Assembly: GCA_024761205.1 (NCBI GenBank)
Contig: JAMASS010000006.1
Span: forward strand, 1-64,000
Source: Limisphaerales bacterium
Lineage (GTDB): Bacteria > Verrucomicrobiota > Verrucomicrobiia > Limisphaerales > AAA164-E04
Length of the DNA stretch: 64,000 nucleotides
Direction: 5' to 3'
A program made the translations under genes and the position numbers. The notes under the pieces are model-generated. The model was not told the DNA's origin, ran no database searches, and worked only from the letters and a program-made list of their open reading frames with translations. Shown one piece after another: positions 47,880-57,319 of this stretch; positions within the stretch are counted from its first letter, which is position 1, and every line of letters begins with the position of its first letter.

Positions 47880-48836
47880 TTATCGCGGATCCGTCGGCAA
47901 ATTCTTTCCCTTCACCAGATCCCGCAATAATACCGCACCCGCCGCCAAAAAGCGATGATGCCACGAAGTCTCGTGTTCCACGATCACACCAATCTGGCAG
48001 GCGAAATGAGGATCATCCGCCCGAGTCCATTGCTGCTTCACCCTCGACCTCGCCGCAAACAAACATTGCTGATAATGACCCCGAATACACCGTCGCCAAT
48101 TGCTCTCCCGGATGAGATTCGAAATACAGCGCATCGCTCGCCACTCATCGGCGACCCACGCGTTTAAGTTCTTAGCATTCCGACTCGTGGCATTCTCGGA
48201 ATGACGCCTGATCTCACACAAGGCTTCACGAAAAGCAAGGATCTGATGGGCCGAAGCCGCCAGCTCCGCGTAGAAAACACAATCCGCCACGTGAGGCATA
48301 TCACTCCGAAACTTTACCGGCAGTGTCTGATGCCCTGACCGAATCACCACGGAGCCGACACTGACTGTTTTCAGAGCACTCTGCCGTGACAAAAAATCTC
48401 GACGGCTAATCTCGCTCGCCACAAACCGTCCATTACCTCCGGCTCGACGGGTCACCTGCCCATCAGCGTCAATCCAATCATAAGCGCAATAGGCTAGCGA
48501 AGGCGCAGCAGCAGCAGCCAAGGAATCCACGAGACATTCGATGAAGTTCGGCCGCACGCAGTCATCAGCCAGCAGCAAGTGGAAATACTCAGCCTCTGCC
48601 GCATATTCCAACGCGCGATTCAGATTGAGAAACAGCCCCAGATTCGTCTCGTTCCGAACCAATTCGCAACGAATGCTATCGCACCCACGAACCAATTCTC
48701 GAGTCCCATCCGTCGAACAATCATCAATCACCACGACACGATCCGGCCGTCGCCCTTGAGCGGCCAAGGATTCGAGCGTCGCACATAGATATCGTTCGCC
48801 ATTGAAAACAGGAATGGCGGTAATTACTTCACTCAC
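47880..48836 (-). CDS. Family 2 glycosyltransferase
   Basis: This 318-residue GT-A enzyme starts SEVITAIPVFNGERYLCATL with the nucleotide-binding VVVIDDCSTDGTREL at about residues 34-48. FHLLLADDCVRPNFI follows as the metal-binding D-x-D region. It transfers a sugar from an activated donor to a growing glycan on the cytoplasmic face. The C-terminal 100 residues are basic and helical, possibly membrane-touching. It lies 32 bases downstream of the reductase gene, in the same operon. Confidence 0.92.
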   Translation of the reverse strand: MSEVITAIPVFNGERYLCATLESLAAQGRRPDRVVVIDDCSTDGTRELVRGCDSIRCELVRNETNLGLFLNLNRALEYAAEAEYFHLLLADDCVRPNFIECLVDSLAAAAAPSLAYCAYDWIDADGQVTRRAGGNGRFVASEISRRDFLSRQSALKTVSVGSVVIRSGHQTLPVKFRSDMPHVADCVFYAELAASAHQILAFREALCEIRRHSENATSRNAKNLNAWVADEWRAMRCISNLIRESNWRRCIRGHYQQCLFAARSRVKQQWTRADDPHFACQIGVIVEHETSWHHRFLAAGAVLLRDLVKGKNLPTDPR

Positions 48837-48868
48837 AACTCAGGGAAATACCCACAAAGACATACAGT

Positions 48869-49654
48869 CTAATACCAAGATTTCAATTTCGTAAGCAACG
48901 CGCGAATTGAAATCGCCGGCACATTCGGCACCAAACAGCGATCGATCACGACACTGGCAGTAACAGGGCGCACTACGAGATCAAGTCCCCAACATTCAAC
49001 CATCAGCCGCAGCAGCTCATACTTGCTCACTACCGGCAAGGATGCCGGCTGAACGACTCGTCCCTGAGATTCAGATTCTCCCCGGAGGATAGCATTACAA
49101 TACTTGGCCCATTCCAGCGACGTCACACCATTCCAAGACTGATTGGCATACCCTTCGACCTCCCCTGATTGCGCCATTAGCCACCCCATCAAGCTACGAG
49201 AGGTCCCCAATTCGGGCCCCACAATAGAACATCGAATGACGAAATCATTCTCCCGGCGCAACGATGCCTCTGCCAGTCGTTTGGAATTCCCATAAACATC
49301 CATCGCATCCGGTTCTTGATCCCAGCAGCACCGCCCAGACAGTGGCGAAAAGACACCGTCACTACTGGCATGCACCAAGCCGCATTCTGATCGCAGATGC
49401 TCCGAACAAGCAGACACCAATTGATGGTTCACCAAATCCAAGCAGTCCGGCGGAATACCCGGCCCCGGCCGAGCGCCGATGCAATTAACACACCATTGCA
49501 CTTCCAATCTGTTGATCGCCTCAACAAACGCAGCAGCAGCATCCCCTCCTGCAAAACGCTCTGCACACGTCAGCACCTCATGACCGCAGGCCTCCAAATA
49601 CCGCCGGACCACATGTCCCAGCATCCCTCGATGTCCTAGAACACAGACACGCAT
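48869..49654 (-). CDS. RmlD-like NDP-sugar reductase (SDR superfamily)
   Basis: The 261 residues begin MRVCVLGHRGMLGHVVRRYL, a Rossmann G-x-x-G-x-x-G motif as in dTDP-4-dehydrorhamnose reductase. CVNCIGARPG and HASSDGVFS follow, and YGNSKRLAEA supplies the Tyr-x-x-x-Lys pair. It should reduce a 4-keto-deoxysugar made by the dehydratase encoded two genes upstream. The start is set at 49654 because the ATG overlaps the stop of the methyltransferase as TGATG. A longer frame from 49732 lacks conservation. Confidence 0.85.
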   Translation of the reverse strand: MRVCVLGHRGMLGHVVRRYLEACGHEVLTCAERFAGGDAAAAFVEAINRLEVQWCVNCIGARPGPGIPPDCLDLVNHQLVSACSEHLRSECGLVHASSDGVFSPLSGRCCWDQEPDAMDVYGNSKRLAEASLRRENDFVIRCSIVGPELGTSRSLMGWLMAQSGEVEGYANQSWNGVTSLEWAKYCNAILRGESESQGRVVQPASLPVVSKYELLRLMVECWGLDLVVRPVTASVVIDRCLVPNVPAISIRALLTKLKSWY

Positions 49655-50844
49655 CAATCCACAGAAAAGGCCGTGAGCCATTCCCCTTGATAGCCGGCAT
49701 TTTTCCGCATGATATCGCCACAGTAATTCCAAGCCGTGACCAACACCTTGTCCGGAGATTCATCAACCAGCCGGGACTGAGGGACGATGGGCGTCCCCAC
49801 CCCAGGAATGAACCGATTTATCCGCAGCGGTGCTTCATCGACGATAAATGAAAAATGGAGATCCGGAACCTGATTGAGATAGACATTCGCTCTCCCAGAA
49901 GCCCCGTAGGCCCCAATGGTCTGACCGCGTTTCTGAGCCTCCAACAGCTCAACAACAGCGGGAACCTCGCCTCGGCTCTCATAGGCTTGACGGAGTCCCG
50001 CAAGGGCCTCCCACCGGGAGCGCGCGACCGCTCCCGACTCCGGCAAAGATTCTGTCTTCTGGAAACCGCATCGAAGGAGCCCGCCGTGCAAGGGAAGGCA
50101 CTCCAACTCCCGCAATTCAAAACCCAACTGGCCCAGACAATGGCACAATGAATCCCGGCTCCATTCAACCTTATGTTCATGGTAAATCGTATCCCACTGA
50201 GCCCCCCGCAGGAGCGCGTCCAAATCATGCACTTCCACCCAAAACCATCCCTCCGATTTCAACGCCATGGAGACGCCGATAAATACCTCCCGGAGATCAG
50301 AAATATGGGCCAGGCAATTGGATCCCGTAACCACATCCCAACGCCCCACCCAACCCCTCTCCTCGACGAGCTGCGGCGTAAAAGGCGCCGATACCAAGTC
50401 ATAATTAGCTGCCGCTTTCCCCGCATTGCGCGCAACATCACTGGGGTCCACCCCCATCAACGTCCACGGCTTCGGCAACTTATTCAGCAGCGCCCCGTCG
50501 TTGCACCCCACCTCCAATAACCTTACGGAGCTGGACGCCCCGTACCGATCCACCAACACAGCCGCATAGTCATCAAAGTGCCGAACAAGCCCGGGAACTG
50601 ACGACGAAGCATAGCTATACTCTGCAAAGAGATCCTGCCCGTCAATGTCCTCCCCCACCTGCACCAAACCACATTGATGACAGCAGAGCCAAGACAGCGG
50701 AAACTTGGGTGCCTCCCCTGCTTCCTCCTCAGAATCACAAAATAAGCCGGCCAAGGGCATCGGATCCATCACAAGCACCTGCTCAAAATGATTCGATAGG
50801 CCATGGCACCCTCGACAACGATCAATGACTTTGCAACCCTCCAC
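49654..50844 (-). CDS. Sugar C-methyltransferase (SAM-dependent, zinc-binding N-terminus)
   Basis: The 396 residues follow the three-part pattern of NDP-ketosugar C-methyltransferases such as TylC3. The N-terminal zinc domain has CRGCHG and WLCCHQCGLVQV. The middle SAM domain has LLEVGCNDGALLNKL and GVDPSDVARN. The C-terminal domain has TIGAYGASGRANVYLNQV and DKVLVTAWNYCGDIMRKNA. Such enzymes add a methyl to a carbon of a keto-sugar, giving a branched sugar. Between a 4,6-dehydratase and a reductase, it probably acts on their shared 4-keto intermediate. Confidence 0.9.
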   Translation of the reverse strand: MEGCKVIDRCRGCHGLSNHFEQVLVMDPMPLAGLFCDSEEEAGEAPKFPLSWLCCHQCGLVQVGEDIDGQDLFAEYSYASSSVPGLVRHFDDYAAVLVDRYGASSSVRLLEVGCNDGALLNKLPKPWTLMGVDPSDVARNAGKAAANYDLVSAPFTPQLVEERGWVGRWDVVTGSNCLAHISDLREVFIGVSMALKSEGWFWVEVHDLDALLRGAQWDTIYHEHKVEWSRDSLCHCLGQLGFELRELECLPLHGGLLRCGFQKTESLPESGAVARSRWEALAGLRQAYESRGEVPAVVELLEAQKRGQTIGAYGASGRANVYLNQVPDLHFSFIVDEAPLRINRFIPGVGTPIVPQSRLVDESPDKVLVTAWNYCGDIMRKNAGYQGEWLTAFSVD

Positions 50845-50905
50845 AACATTCCACTAAAATCCGATCCTTAACTAGATACCACCTTCCCCATCCAGCTTGG
50901 ACGCC

Positions 50906-51892
50906 TCAAGCATAGGCCTCGGAATCAGTCATCTCGTCGATCTTAAGGACAACCTCCTCTACTGATGATAGTTGCTTTGTATTGGCCGAGGTAAACTCCG
51001 CACCCAACGGTCGAGACCGTTCGATCTGAGGCACCCGATATTCCGGATGAATCACAAAGTAATTTGACTCTTCCGTAGCCCGTTGCATTTCATACTCATT
51101 CACCAAGATTTCATGAACCTTTTCCCCCGGGCGAATTCCGGTGATCTCGATGGGATGTTCCTCCTTCCGGGGACTGAACAATAAGCGCATCGCATCCGCC
51201 AACTGCTGCACATTACTAGCCGGCGCTTTCCGCACAAAAACCTCACCACCCTGCGCTCCGGTTAGGGCCCGCAGAACCAGTTCCACCGATTCATCCAAGG
51301 TCATGAGAAACCGGGTCATCTCCGGAACAGTAATCGTCAACGGCACACCCTCACTAATTTGCTGCTTGAAAAGCGGGATGACCGACCCCCGACTTCCCAT
51401 GACATTGCCGTAGCGCACACAGCAAAAGGTCGTTCCCCCAGCAAACTGATTTTGGCTACAAACGATTTTCTCCATCAAGGCCTTGCTCATTCCCATCGCA
51501 TTGACCGCTTTCACTGATTTATCCGTACTCAGGGCCACAAAGGTTTTTACCCCATTCGCCCGCGCAGCCTCGCAAGCATTTTGGGAACCGATGACATTCG
51601 TCTTCACCGCTTCAAAGGGAAACTGTTCGCAAGATGGCACCTGCTTGAGCGCAGCAGCGTGAAAGACAAAATCGACCCCCTCCATCGCCTGATTAATTCT
51701 CCCTGCATCACGAACATCACCCACCAAATACCGGAAGTAAGGAAAAAGCCGCTGCATCTCCCATTGCTTCTTCTCATCCCGGCTGAAAATCCGAACCTGA
51801 GACGGATTCTCCTTGAGCAAATGCCTCGCCACTCGAGATCCAAAAGACCCCGTGCCGCCGGTAATCAGAATAACCGAATCCTTAAGCACCAT
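50906..51892 (-). CDS. NDP-sugar 4,6-dehydratase (CapE/FlaA1-type)
   Basis: This 328-residue short-chain dehydrogenase starts LKDSVILITGGTGSFGSRVA with the NAD-binding G-x-x-G-x-x-G. FVFHAAALKQVPSCEQFPFE and VALSTDKSVKAVNAMGMSKA follow: the M-G-x-S-K form of the catalytic motif marks the UDP-GlcNAc inverting 4,6-dehydratase/C5-epimerase branch (WbjB, CapE, PseB). ITGIRPGEKVHEILVNEYEM is the substrate-binding end. The ATG at 51892 is used; a TTG lies two codons before it. It likely makes the 4-keto-6-deoxy sugar that the methyltransferase and reductase modify. Confidence 0.9.
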   Translation of the reverse strand: MVLKDSVILITGGTGSFGSRVARHLLKENPSQVRIFSRDEKKQWEMQRLFPYFRYLVGDVRDAGRINQAMEGVDFVFHAAALKQVPSCEQFPFEAVKTNVIGSQNACEAARANGVKTFVALSTDKSVKAVNAMGMSKALMEKIVCSQNQFAGGTTFCCVRYGNVMGSRGSVIPLFKQQISEGVPLTITVPEMTRFLMTLDESVELVLRALTGAQGGEVFVRKAPASNVQQLADAMRLLFSPRKEEHPIEITGIRPGEKVHEILVNEYEMQRATEESNYFVIHPEYRVPQIERSRPLGAEFTSANTKQLSSVEEVVLKIDEMTDSEAYA

Positions 51893-52143
51893 ATCCAATG
51901 GTTAGGTATTAGGAACTCCGAAAACCCCTATCAAGGATGACCTCGGACCGGAACAGACCATACGCCGCCAGCCAACAGAATCAACAGTATCCCACAATCC
52001 GCCTTAGCCAGGTGAGACAAACTCCGTCAATCCGCCCCGCTCCGCAACCCAGCGAAGGAAGGCGAACCCCTTGACGGGGCGGCAACTCTAAAGCCCGGCT
52101 CCGAGAGGCTCTCACCTCCACTAATCTCGGCCACAAGTGGTCC

Positions 52144-53325
52144 TCATGTCGATTCACCCCGCCTCCGACGAACCACCTCTTCCATCAACGCCAGTTCCTC
52201 CTGCGCCACCGCTCGGTAATCGAATCGCCGGACAAATTGACGTCCACGTTCCCCCATGTCCCGCTGCCGCTCCGGATGCCGAACCAAGTCAATCAACTGC
52301 TTCGCCGCCGCCTGCGCATCACCTACCTGAACCATTTCCAGTTGCTCCGAGAAGACGCTCCGAAAAACCGGCAAGTCATAAGCGACCACCGGCAACCCAG
52401 CGGCCAGACACTCCATCACAGACAACCCCCAGCCTTCTTCGTAGGACAAACTGAGTCCGATCCTTGAAGCCGCAAGTAAGGCGTTCTTTCGCTTTTCCGG
52501 AACGCCACCCACAAACGTGACGCTCGCATCGAGATCCTTCTCCTCAAAGAACTGCTGTATCTTCAATCGATGCGGACCCTCCCCAATCACCACCAGCTTT
52601 GCTTCCGGAACCGAGGCCACAACTCGCGCCCAAACCTCCGGCAACTCAAAGACTCCCTTCTGCTCATGCACTCTGCCTAGGAAAACTACGTCATATCGCT
52701 TCTCCATCTCCGGCACAGCGTCAATTTCAGAAAAATCCAGCCCACATCCCACCTGAGAGACTTTCGACGCCTGCAACCCAAGGTCTTGCTCGATCTTCAA
52801 ATAATCCGCACCCACAATATCGGAGAGACACATCATTAAATCAGCACGCTGATTCGCAATCCGGGCCGCCCATCGTTCTGTCCACAAAAATAATCGATCA
52901 AAGAAACTCTCCCGTTTCGGCTGCGAATGGAGGACATGCTGCAGCTTCACCACCAAACCGGCCCGCTGCCGCTTCGCAATCACATCGGCCGCATACACTT
53001 CGAAGATCAAAAAATTCGAGGCGTACACCAAGTCATACTGCCTTGGCAGCCTCAAAAAATGAGCATTCAACAACCGCCATCCATAGGCGGGAAAATAGCG
53101 CCACGTTTGATCCAAATAACGAGACGCATTGAAAACCCGATCACTACTGACCCGCCCCGCCTGCGGACACAAATCCATCAGTTGCGAAAACCCGGCGGAA
53201 GCCACCAGGAAATCCGTGAGATGCCCGCGCGCGATCCATTCCCGAGCCACAAGCGCATAATGCTTGAGCACACCCGATACTGAAGTCGAGTCGTTCAACG
53301 AGTTATGCACCAAAAGAATGTTCAT
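52144..53325 (-). CDS. Family 4 glycosyltransferase
   Basis: This 393-residue GT-B enzyme starts MNILLVHNSLNDSTSVSGV. In its C-terminal domain, YDVVFLGRVHEQKGVFEL, KLVVIGEGPHRLKI and LSLSYEEGWGLSVMECLAAG (E-x7-E motif) bind the nucleotide donor. It adds a sugar with retention, likely to the same glycan as the downstream genes. A 250-base gap parts it from the dehydratase gene, so it may have its own promoter. Confidence 0.93.
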   Translation of the reverse strand: MNILLVHNSLNDSTSVSGVLKHYALVAREWIARGHLTDFLVASAGFSQLMDLCPQAGRVSSDRVFNASRYLDQTWRYFPAYGWRLLNAHFLRLPRQYDLVYASNFLIFEVYAADVIAKRQRAGLVVKLQHVLHSQPKRESFFDRLFLWTERWAARIANQRADLMMCLSDIVGADYLKIEQDLGLQASKVSQVGCGLDFSEIDAVPEMEKRYDVVFLGRVHEQKGVFELPEVWARVVASVPEAKLVVIGEGPHRLKIQQFFEEKDLDASVTFVGGVPEKRKNALLAASRIGLSLSYEEGWGLSVMECLAAGLPVVAYDLPVFRSVFSEQLEMVQVGDAQAAAKQLIDLVRHPERQRDMGERGRQFVRRFDYRAVAQEELALMEEVVRRRRGEST

Positions 53326-53435
53326 CCCAAACCTGCGACCGCCGTTAGTCCGCCAAGCCCCTCCGTGTCATGCTCAATTCGGATTTAAGCATTGCACAAA
53401 AAACCAAATCGTCCCATTAGTTGCCTAGTCGCAAC

Positions 53436-54137
53436 ATGGTCATCCACCGCCTCATCGCCAGGCACATCAAACACGGAGACGACCCCGAATTCTATCGCCT
53501 GCAAGCCACTGACGCGATCGATTGGCTTCTGGCCCAGAGAATCCCAATCGGACAGGAAACGACAGTCCTCGACCTCGGATGCGGGCACGGCATTTTCGGC
53601 CTAGAACTAAGCCGCCATCACTGCCCGGTCAGCTTCGCCGACCAAACCAATCACCTCCTACCCGAACTACGCTCAAAACCCTTCTTTACCATCAACCTAG
53701 ACCACGACCCGTTCGACTCCCTCGGCAGCTACGACCTCGTCATCTGCTCCAACGTTCTGGAACATCTCTCCCAACCCACCCGTTTTCTCGAGAACATCCG
53801 CTCCATCCTCAAACCAAAGAGCCATCTCTATCTCAGCTGGACAAATTGGCTTTCACCTTGGGGCGGTCACGACTTCTCGCCGTTCCACTATCTCGGCCCC
53901 AAGCTAGGGCCCCAAGTATTCGACAAAATCATCAGAAAAAAACGCATCCACCAACCCTTCCAAACGCTCTATCCCACCTACATCGGACGCCTTCTTAAAC
54001 AAATCGCCGCCCTAGAGGGACTCCAAAGCATCAAGACCATCCCAAGATACTACACAGAATTCGCTTTCTTAATGAAAATCCCGCTCCTCCGAGAATTCAC
54101 CGCCTGGAACTGCGCCATGCTCATCCAGCGCACCTAA
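53436..54137 (+). CDS. Class I SAM-dependent methyltransferase
   Basis: The 233 residues hold a class I fold: motif I TVLDLGCGHGIFGLEL at about 45, acidic VSFADQTNH, and SYDLVICSNVLEHLSQPTRF, the methyltransferase_11 pattern. LSWTNWLSPWGGHDFSPFHY is aromatic and probably binds the acceptor. The first ATG at 53436 is used; a TTG 15 bases upstream is in frame. It diverges from the GT4 gene and probably methylates a glycan or its lipid carrier, which is inference from position. Confidence 0.85.
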   Translation: MVIHRLIARHIKHGDDPEFYRLQATDAIDWLLAQRIPIGQETTVLDLGCGHGIFGLELSRHHCPVSFADQTNHLLPELRSKPFFTINLDHDPFDSLGSYDLVICSNVLEHLSQPTRFLENIRSILKPKSHLYLSWTNWLSPWGGHDFSPFHYLGPKLGPQVFDKIIRKKRIHQPFQTLYPTYIGRLLKQIAALEGLQSIKTIPRYYTEFAFLMKIPLLREFTAWNCAMLIQRT

Positions 54138-54214
54138 AACCATGAACCCTGAACTTTAACCCTGACACCCAGCACTTCAAACGAGTCACGCCCCCGCGTC
54201 TCTGCGTGAGACCT

Positions 54215-55147
54215 TCACCACCGCCCCCCCACAAAATCAAGATAGTACACCAACCGCTCCTTCATCACCTTCCGCGAAACGATCGCATCAATCAACCCGC
54301 GCTCCCTGAGAAACTCAGCCGTTTGGAACCCCTCGGGCAACTCCGACTGCGTAGTGTCGCGGATGACCCGCGGCCCCGCAAAACCAATTCGAGCCGCCGG
54401 CTCCGCAATAATCAAATCACCGACACTCGCAAAGCTCGCCATCACACCAGCCATCGTCGGGTTGGTTAAGCCGCTAATAAACGCCAACCGCTCCTTCGCA
54501 TGATAGGCCAGCGCACCGCAAGTCTTCGCCATCTGCATCAAACTAAACATCCCCTCATACATTCGTGCACCCCCACTGCTCGAAAAAATGATAACCGGCA
54601 GACGCTCCCTCGTGCCGCGTTCGATCAATCGCGTGAGTTTCTCCCCCACCACCGATCCCATCGAACCGCCATTGAAAGAGAAGTCCATCACCCCGAGCGC
54701 AATCTGATGCGGTCCCAACCTCCCCACCCCGGTGATCACCGCGTCTTTCAGCCCGGTCTTCTTCTGATTGGCCGCTAACTTCTTGGGGTAGTCCGGAAAC
54801 TCAAGGATATCGACACTCGTCATCCCGGCATCCATTTCTTCAAAGGACTCCGGCTCGACAATCGATCGGACTCGATCCCGTGCGCCAAGTGGGAAATGAT
54901 AGTCACAATTCACGCAAACCTTGAGGTTGGTATCCAGGTCCTTGTCAAAAATAAGCTCGCCACAACCATGACACTTGATCCAAAGCCCCTCAGGAATCGC
55001 ACGCCGGCGGGGCTTAGACCCTACCGGCTTCCGATGCAGCTGCGTCTCCCCCGATTGGGAAGGCGGTGTGACGCCGGGTTTCCTCCCGTCATTACCCCCC
55101 GGTTTGACCGGAAACAGTGTTCCTATCGATTGTTGCTCTTTTTTCAT
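54215..55147 (-). CDS. accD: Acetyl-CoA carboxylase carboxyltransferase subunit beta
   Basis: This 310-residue AccD transfers CO2 from biotin to acetyl-CoA as the first step of fatty acid synthesis. A zinc ribbon has Cys59, Cys62, Cys78 and Cys81 (CHGC, CVNC). The crotonase fold shows FSFNGGSMGSVVGEKLTRLI, VIIFSSSGGARMYEG and ARIGFAGPRVIRDTTQSELP. The N-terminal 50 residues are an uncommon Pro/Arg-rich extension. It stands apart from accA, which is usual. The ComF-family gene ends 27 bases upstream. Confidence 0.96.
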   Translation of the reverse strand: MKKEQQSIGTLFPVKPGGNDGRKPGVTPPSQSGETQLHRKPVGSKPRRRAIPEGLWIKCHGCGELIFDKDLDTNLKVCVNCDYHFPLGARDRVRSIVEPESFEEMDAGMTSVDILEFPDYPKKLAANQKKTGLKDAVITGVGRLGPHQIALGVMDFSFNGGSMGSVVGEKLTRLIERGTRERLPVIIFSSSGGARMYEGMFSLMQMAKTCGALAYHAKERLAFISGLTNPTMAGVMASFASVGDLIIAEPAARIGFAGPRVIRDTTQSELPEGFQTAEFLRERGLIDAIVSRKVMKERLVYYLDFVGGRW

Positions 55148-55173
55148 CGGTCATCAATCCTCACCACATCCCG

Positions 55174-55932
55174 CTAAAGTCCCCTGACCACCGTGCACAC
55201 CCAAATTTCACCGGCACTCATCCGCCGTAAAACCTGCGCACAGGCATTGGACGTCGCGCCCGTGGTAAACACGTCATCAACAACCATCACGCACTTACCC
55301 CTCAGATTTGTTCGTCGTCCCGCCACAAACGCACCCCGCACATTGTCCAGCCTTTCAGCACGGCTCAGCATAGTTTGAGAACCCGTGGGCACAACCCTTT
55401 TAACCAAGTCCACCGCCAACGGAACCTCGAGCCTATCAGCAATAGTCTTTCCAATTCGCTCCGCCTGGTTAAACTCACGCTCTCTCTGCTTGGTCGCAAA
55501 CAGCGGAACGGGCACTACCAGGTCCCAACCCCAGCGCAAGCCCAACACACCCAGCTGATCCCAAAGAAGATTCGACAACAAACCCTCAAACCAAACCTCG
55601 CCACTGTATTTATAGCGGTGAATGATCTCCAAAGAAAACTCGTTAGCCACCACTGCGGCCCGAGCCGCCCGAAAAGCAAACCGTCTTCCTTTACAATTAC
55701 CGCATCGAAACGTCGACGTCACCTCACCCTCGAACGGCAACCCACAGCAATCACAAAACGGGTCCCGAACAAATCGAAATCGCTGCCAACAAGCAGCACA
55801 CACAAATCCGTCTCCCGCCTTCGCCAGCTGCGCCCGACAAATCTGACACACCTCCGGAAACAACAGTCCCAGCCCTGCCTCAACGCCCCCCTTCAGTAAC
55901 GAGACACCTCCACCCAAAATCCATGCCTTCAT
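55174..55932 (-). CDS. ComF-family phosphoribosyltransferase-like protein
   Basis: About 252 residues begin with two zinc-ribbon pairs (CQICRAQL, CAACWQRF, CDCCGLPF, CGNCKGRRF) and end in a type I PRPP-binding domain, CVMVVDDVFTTGATSNACAQ. That is the ComF architecture. ComF members take part in DNA uptake in competent bacteria, and many have unknown roles elsewhere. VVPVPLFATKQREREFNQAE is a further family landmark. The ATG at 55932 is preferred to 55950. It probably shares a transcript with accD. Confidence 0.92.
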   Translation of the reverse strand: MKAWILGGGVSLLKGGVEAGLGLLFPEVCQICRAQLAKAGDGFVCAACWQRFRFVRDPFCDCCGLPFEGEVTSTFRCGNCKGRRFAFRAARAAVVANEFSLEIIHRYKYSGEVWFEGLLSNLLWDQLGVLGLRWGWDLVVPVPLFATKQREREFNQAERIGKTIADRLEVPLAVDLVKRVVPTGSQTMLSRAERLDNVRGAFVAGRRTNLRGKCVMVVDDVFTTGATSNACAQVLRRMSAGEIWVCTVVRGL

Positions 55933-56005
55933 GTGAGCATTCCGGTTCACTTCCTGCTAACTTCAGCGATATGAACAAACTCCCTCAACCACAAAATAGT
56001 GGACC

Positions 56006-56905
56006 ATGCCCGATCCGTTCCGCTATAACGCACGCCTTCGTGAAATGCTAAATCCTTTCTCCCCAAAAACCAATCTTCCTGACGAGCACGAACCCGGTCC
56101 CTTTGGTCCCTACCACCTCATCGAACTCATTAACACCGGCGGCATGGCCGATCTCTGGCAAGCGACCAATCCCGAAGGACAAACCGTCGCCATCCGCAAA
56201 CTCCTTCCCCAGCTCCGACGCGATGGCACCGCCAAAAAACGCTTCAACACCGGATGCGAAATTCTGGCGCACATCCACGAGCACGACTACATTGTCCACT
56301 ATTTCGAACACGGCAAGATCAAAGGCATTCCCTTCATGGCCATGGAGTACCTCGAAGGCGCCAATCTCAAAGAATGGATCGCCAATCCTACCGAAGAACT
56401 GAGCCAATACATCGGCAACATCGTCATCGACATAGGCGAAGCCCTCGAACACGTCCATGACTGCGGTTACATGCACCTCGATTTCAAACCCGAGAACGTG
56501 CTCGTCTCCCCCAACTGGAACGTCCGCCTCATTGACTTCGATCTCGCCCAACCCCGGCGTAGAAACCCCTTCAAACTCGCCAAGAGCCCCGGCACCCCTG
56601 CCTACATGTCCCCCGAACAACTCCAACGCGAACCCGTTGACCATCGCGCCGATATCTTTGCCTACGGCGTCTCCATCTACGAAATCCTAACGGGCCAAAA
56701 ACCCTTTTCTGGCGCCAGCCCCGCGGAAATCCTCAAGAAACAACTCAACCGCAACATCGGCTTCATCCCTCCGAGAAAGCTGAACCCAGACATCCCCATC
56801 GGCGTCGAAAAAACCCTCCTCAAAAGCCTAGAACCCGACCCCATCAAACGCCACGGCCTTCTTAGCGTCATGCTCCACGACCTCCGCACCGCCCTCTACA
56901 TGTAA
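56006..56905 (+). CDS. Serine/threonine kinase-like protein with altered catalytic motifs
   Basis: The 299 residues cover one protein-kinase domain and nothing else, without a membrane segment. The order is normal: glycine loop LINTGGMADLW, beta-3 strand, helix C Glu85, catalytic loop, activation segment GTPAYMSPEQLQ, and DHRADIFAYGVSIYEILTGQ. Yet key residues differ. VAIK reads VAIR (Arg64 then Lys65), HRD reads HLD (157-159, followed by FKPEN), and DFG reads DFD (177-179). Asp159, Lys161 and Asn164 remain. It may be an active kinase of a divergent verrucomicrobial group using Lys65, or a pseudokinase. It diverges from the ComF gene. Confidence 0.86.
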   Translation: MPDPFRYNARLREMLNPFSPKTNLPDEHEPGPFGPYHLIELINTGGMADLWQATNPEGQTVAIRKLLPQLRRDGTAKKRFNTGCEILAHIHEHDYIVHYFEHGKIKGIPFMAMEYLEGANLKEWIANPTEELSQYIGNIVIDIGEALEHVHDCGYMHLDFKPENVLVSPNWNVRLIDFDLAQPRRRNPFKLAKSPGTPAYMSPEQLQREPVDHRADIFAYGVSIYEILTGQKPFSGASPAEILKKQLNRNIGFIPPRKLNPDIPIGVEKTLLKSLEPDPIKRHGLLSVMLHDLRTALYM

Positions 56906-57045
56906 ATCGACTCCGAACAACGCCAATCTCTAAACCTGAAACTGCGAAGCGAAAACATCGTGCCCTTCCTGACGAATCTCCCCTCCCAAATCAGAAATTA
57001 CTTGCCTGACCACCTTAAAACCCCGATCATTCCCACCTCGACGCG

Positions 57046-57137
57046 GGAGAGATGGCTGAGTGGTCGAAAGCAACGGTTTGCTAAACCGTCGTGCCCGTCA
57101 AAAGGTACCGCGGGTTCGAATCCCGCTCTCTCCGCCA
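57046..57137 (+). tRNA. tRNA-Ser (anticodon GCT)
   Basis: The 92 bases fold as a class II tRNA. The acceptor GGAGAGA/TCTCTCC, D-arm with GGCTGAGTGG, anticodon stem ACGGT/ACCGT around TTGCTAA, a long variable arm, the T-arm with GGTTCGAATCC, discriminator G and an encoded CCA are all present. GCT reads serine codons AGC and AGU. Confidence 0.97.
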
Positions 57138-57319
57138 ATCTACCAAGGACGACTCTCGACAAACTCCTGCATTATCACCTGAGATTCCCAAAATTGAACA
57201 TAGCCCCTTCAAGGGAATGAATAGATAAAGGCTGAAAACTAGCTTAAGCTAATATTTTTACATGAATCTAATTCGAGCTTTCCAACATTTCCCTGCCCCA
57301 AAATCCTGGCTCGAAAGAA

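Noticed and set aside
56048-56644. 198-codon minus-strand frame opposite the kinase
   Set aside because: It mirrors the kinase codons; the kinase motifs settle the coding strand.
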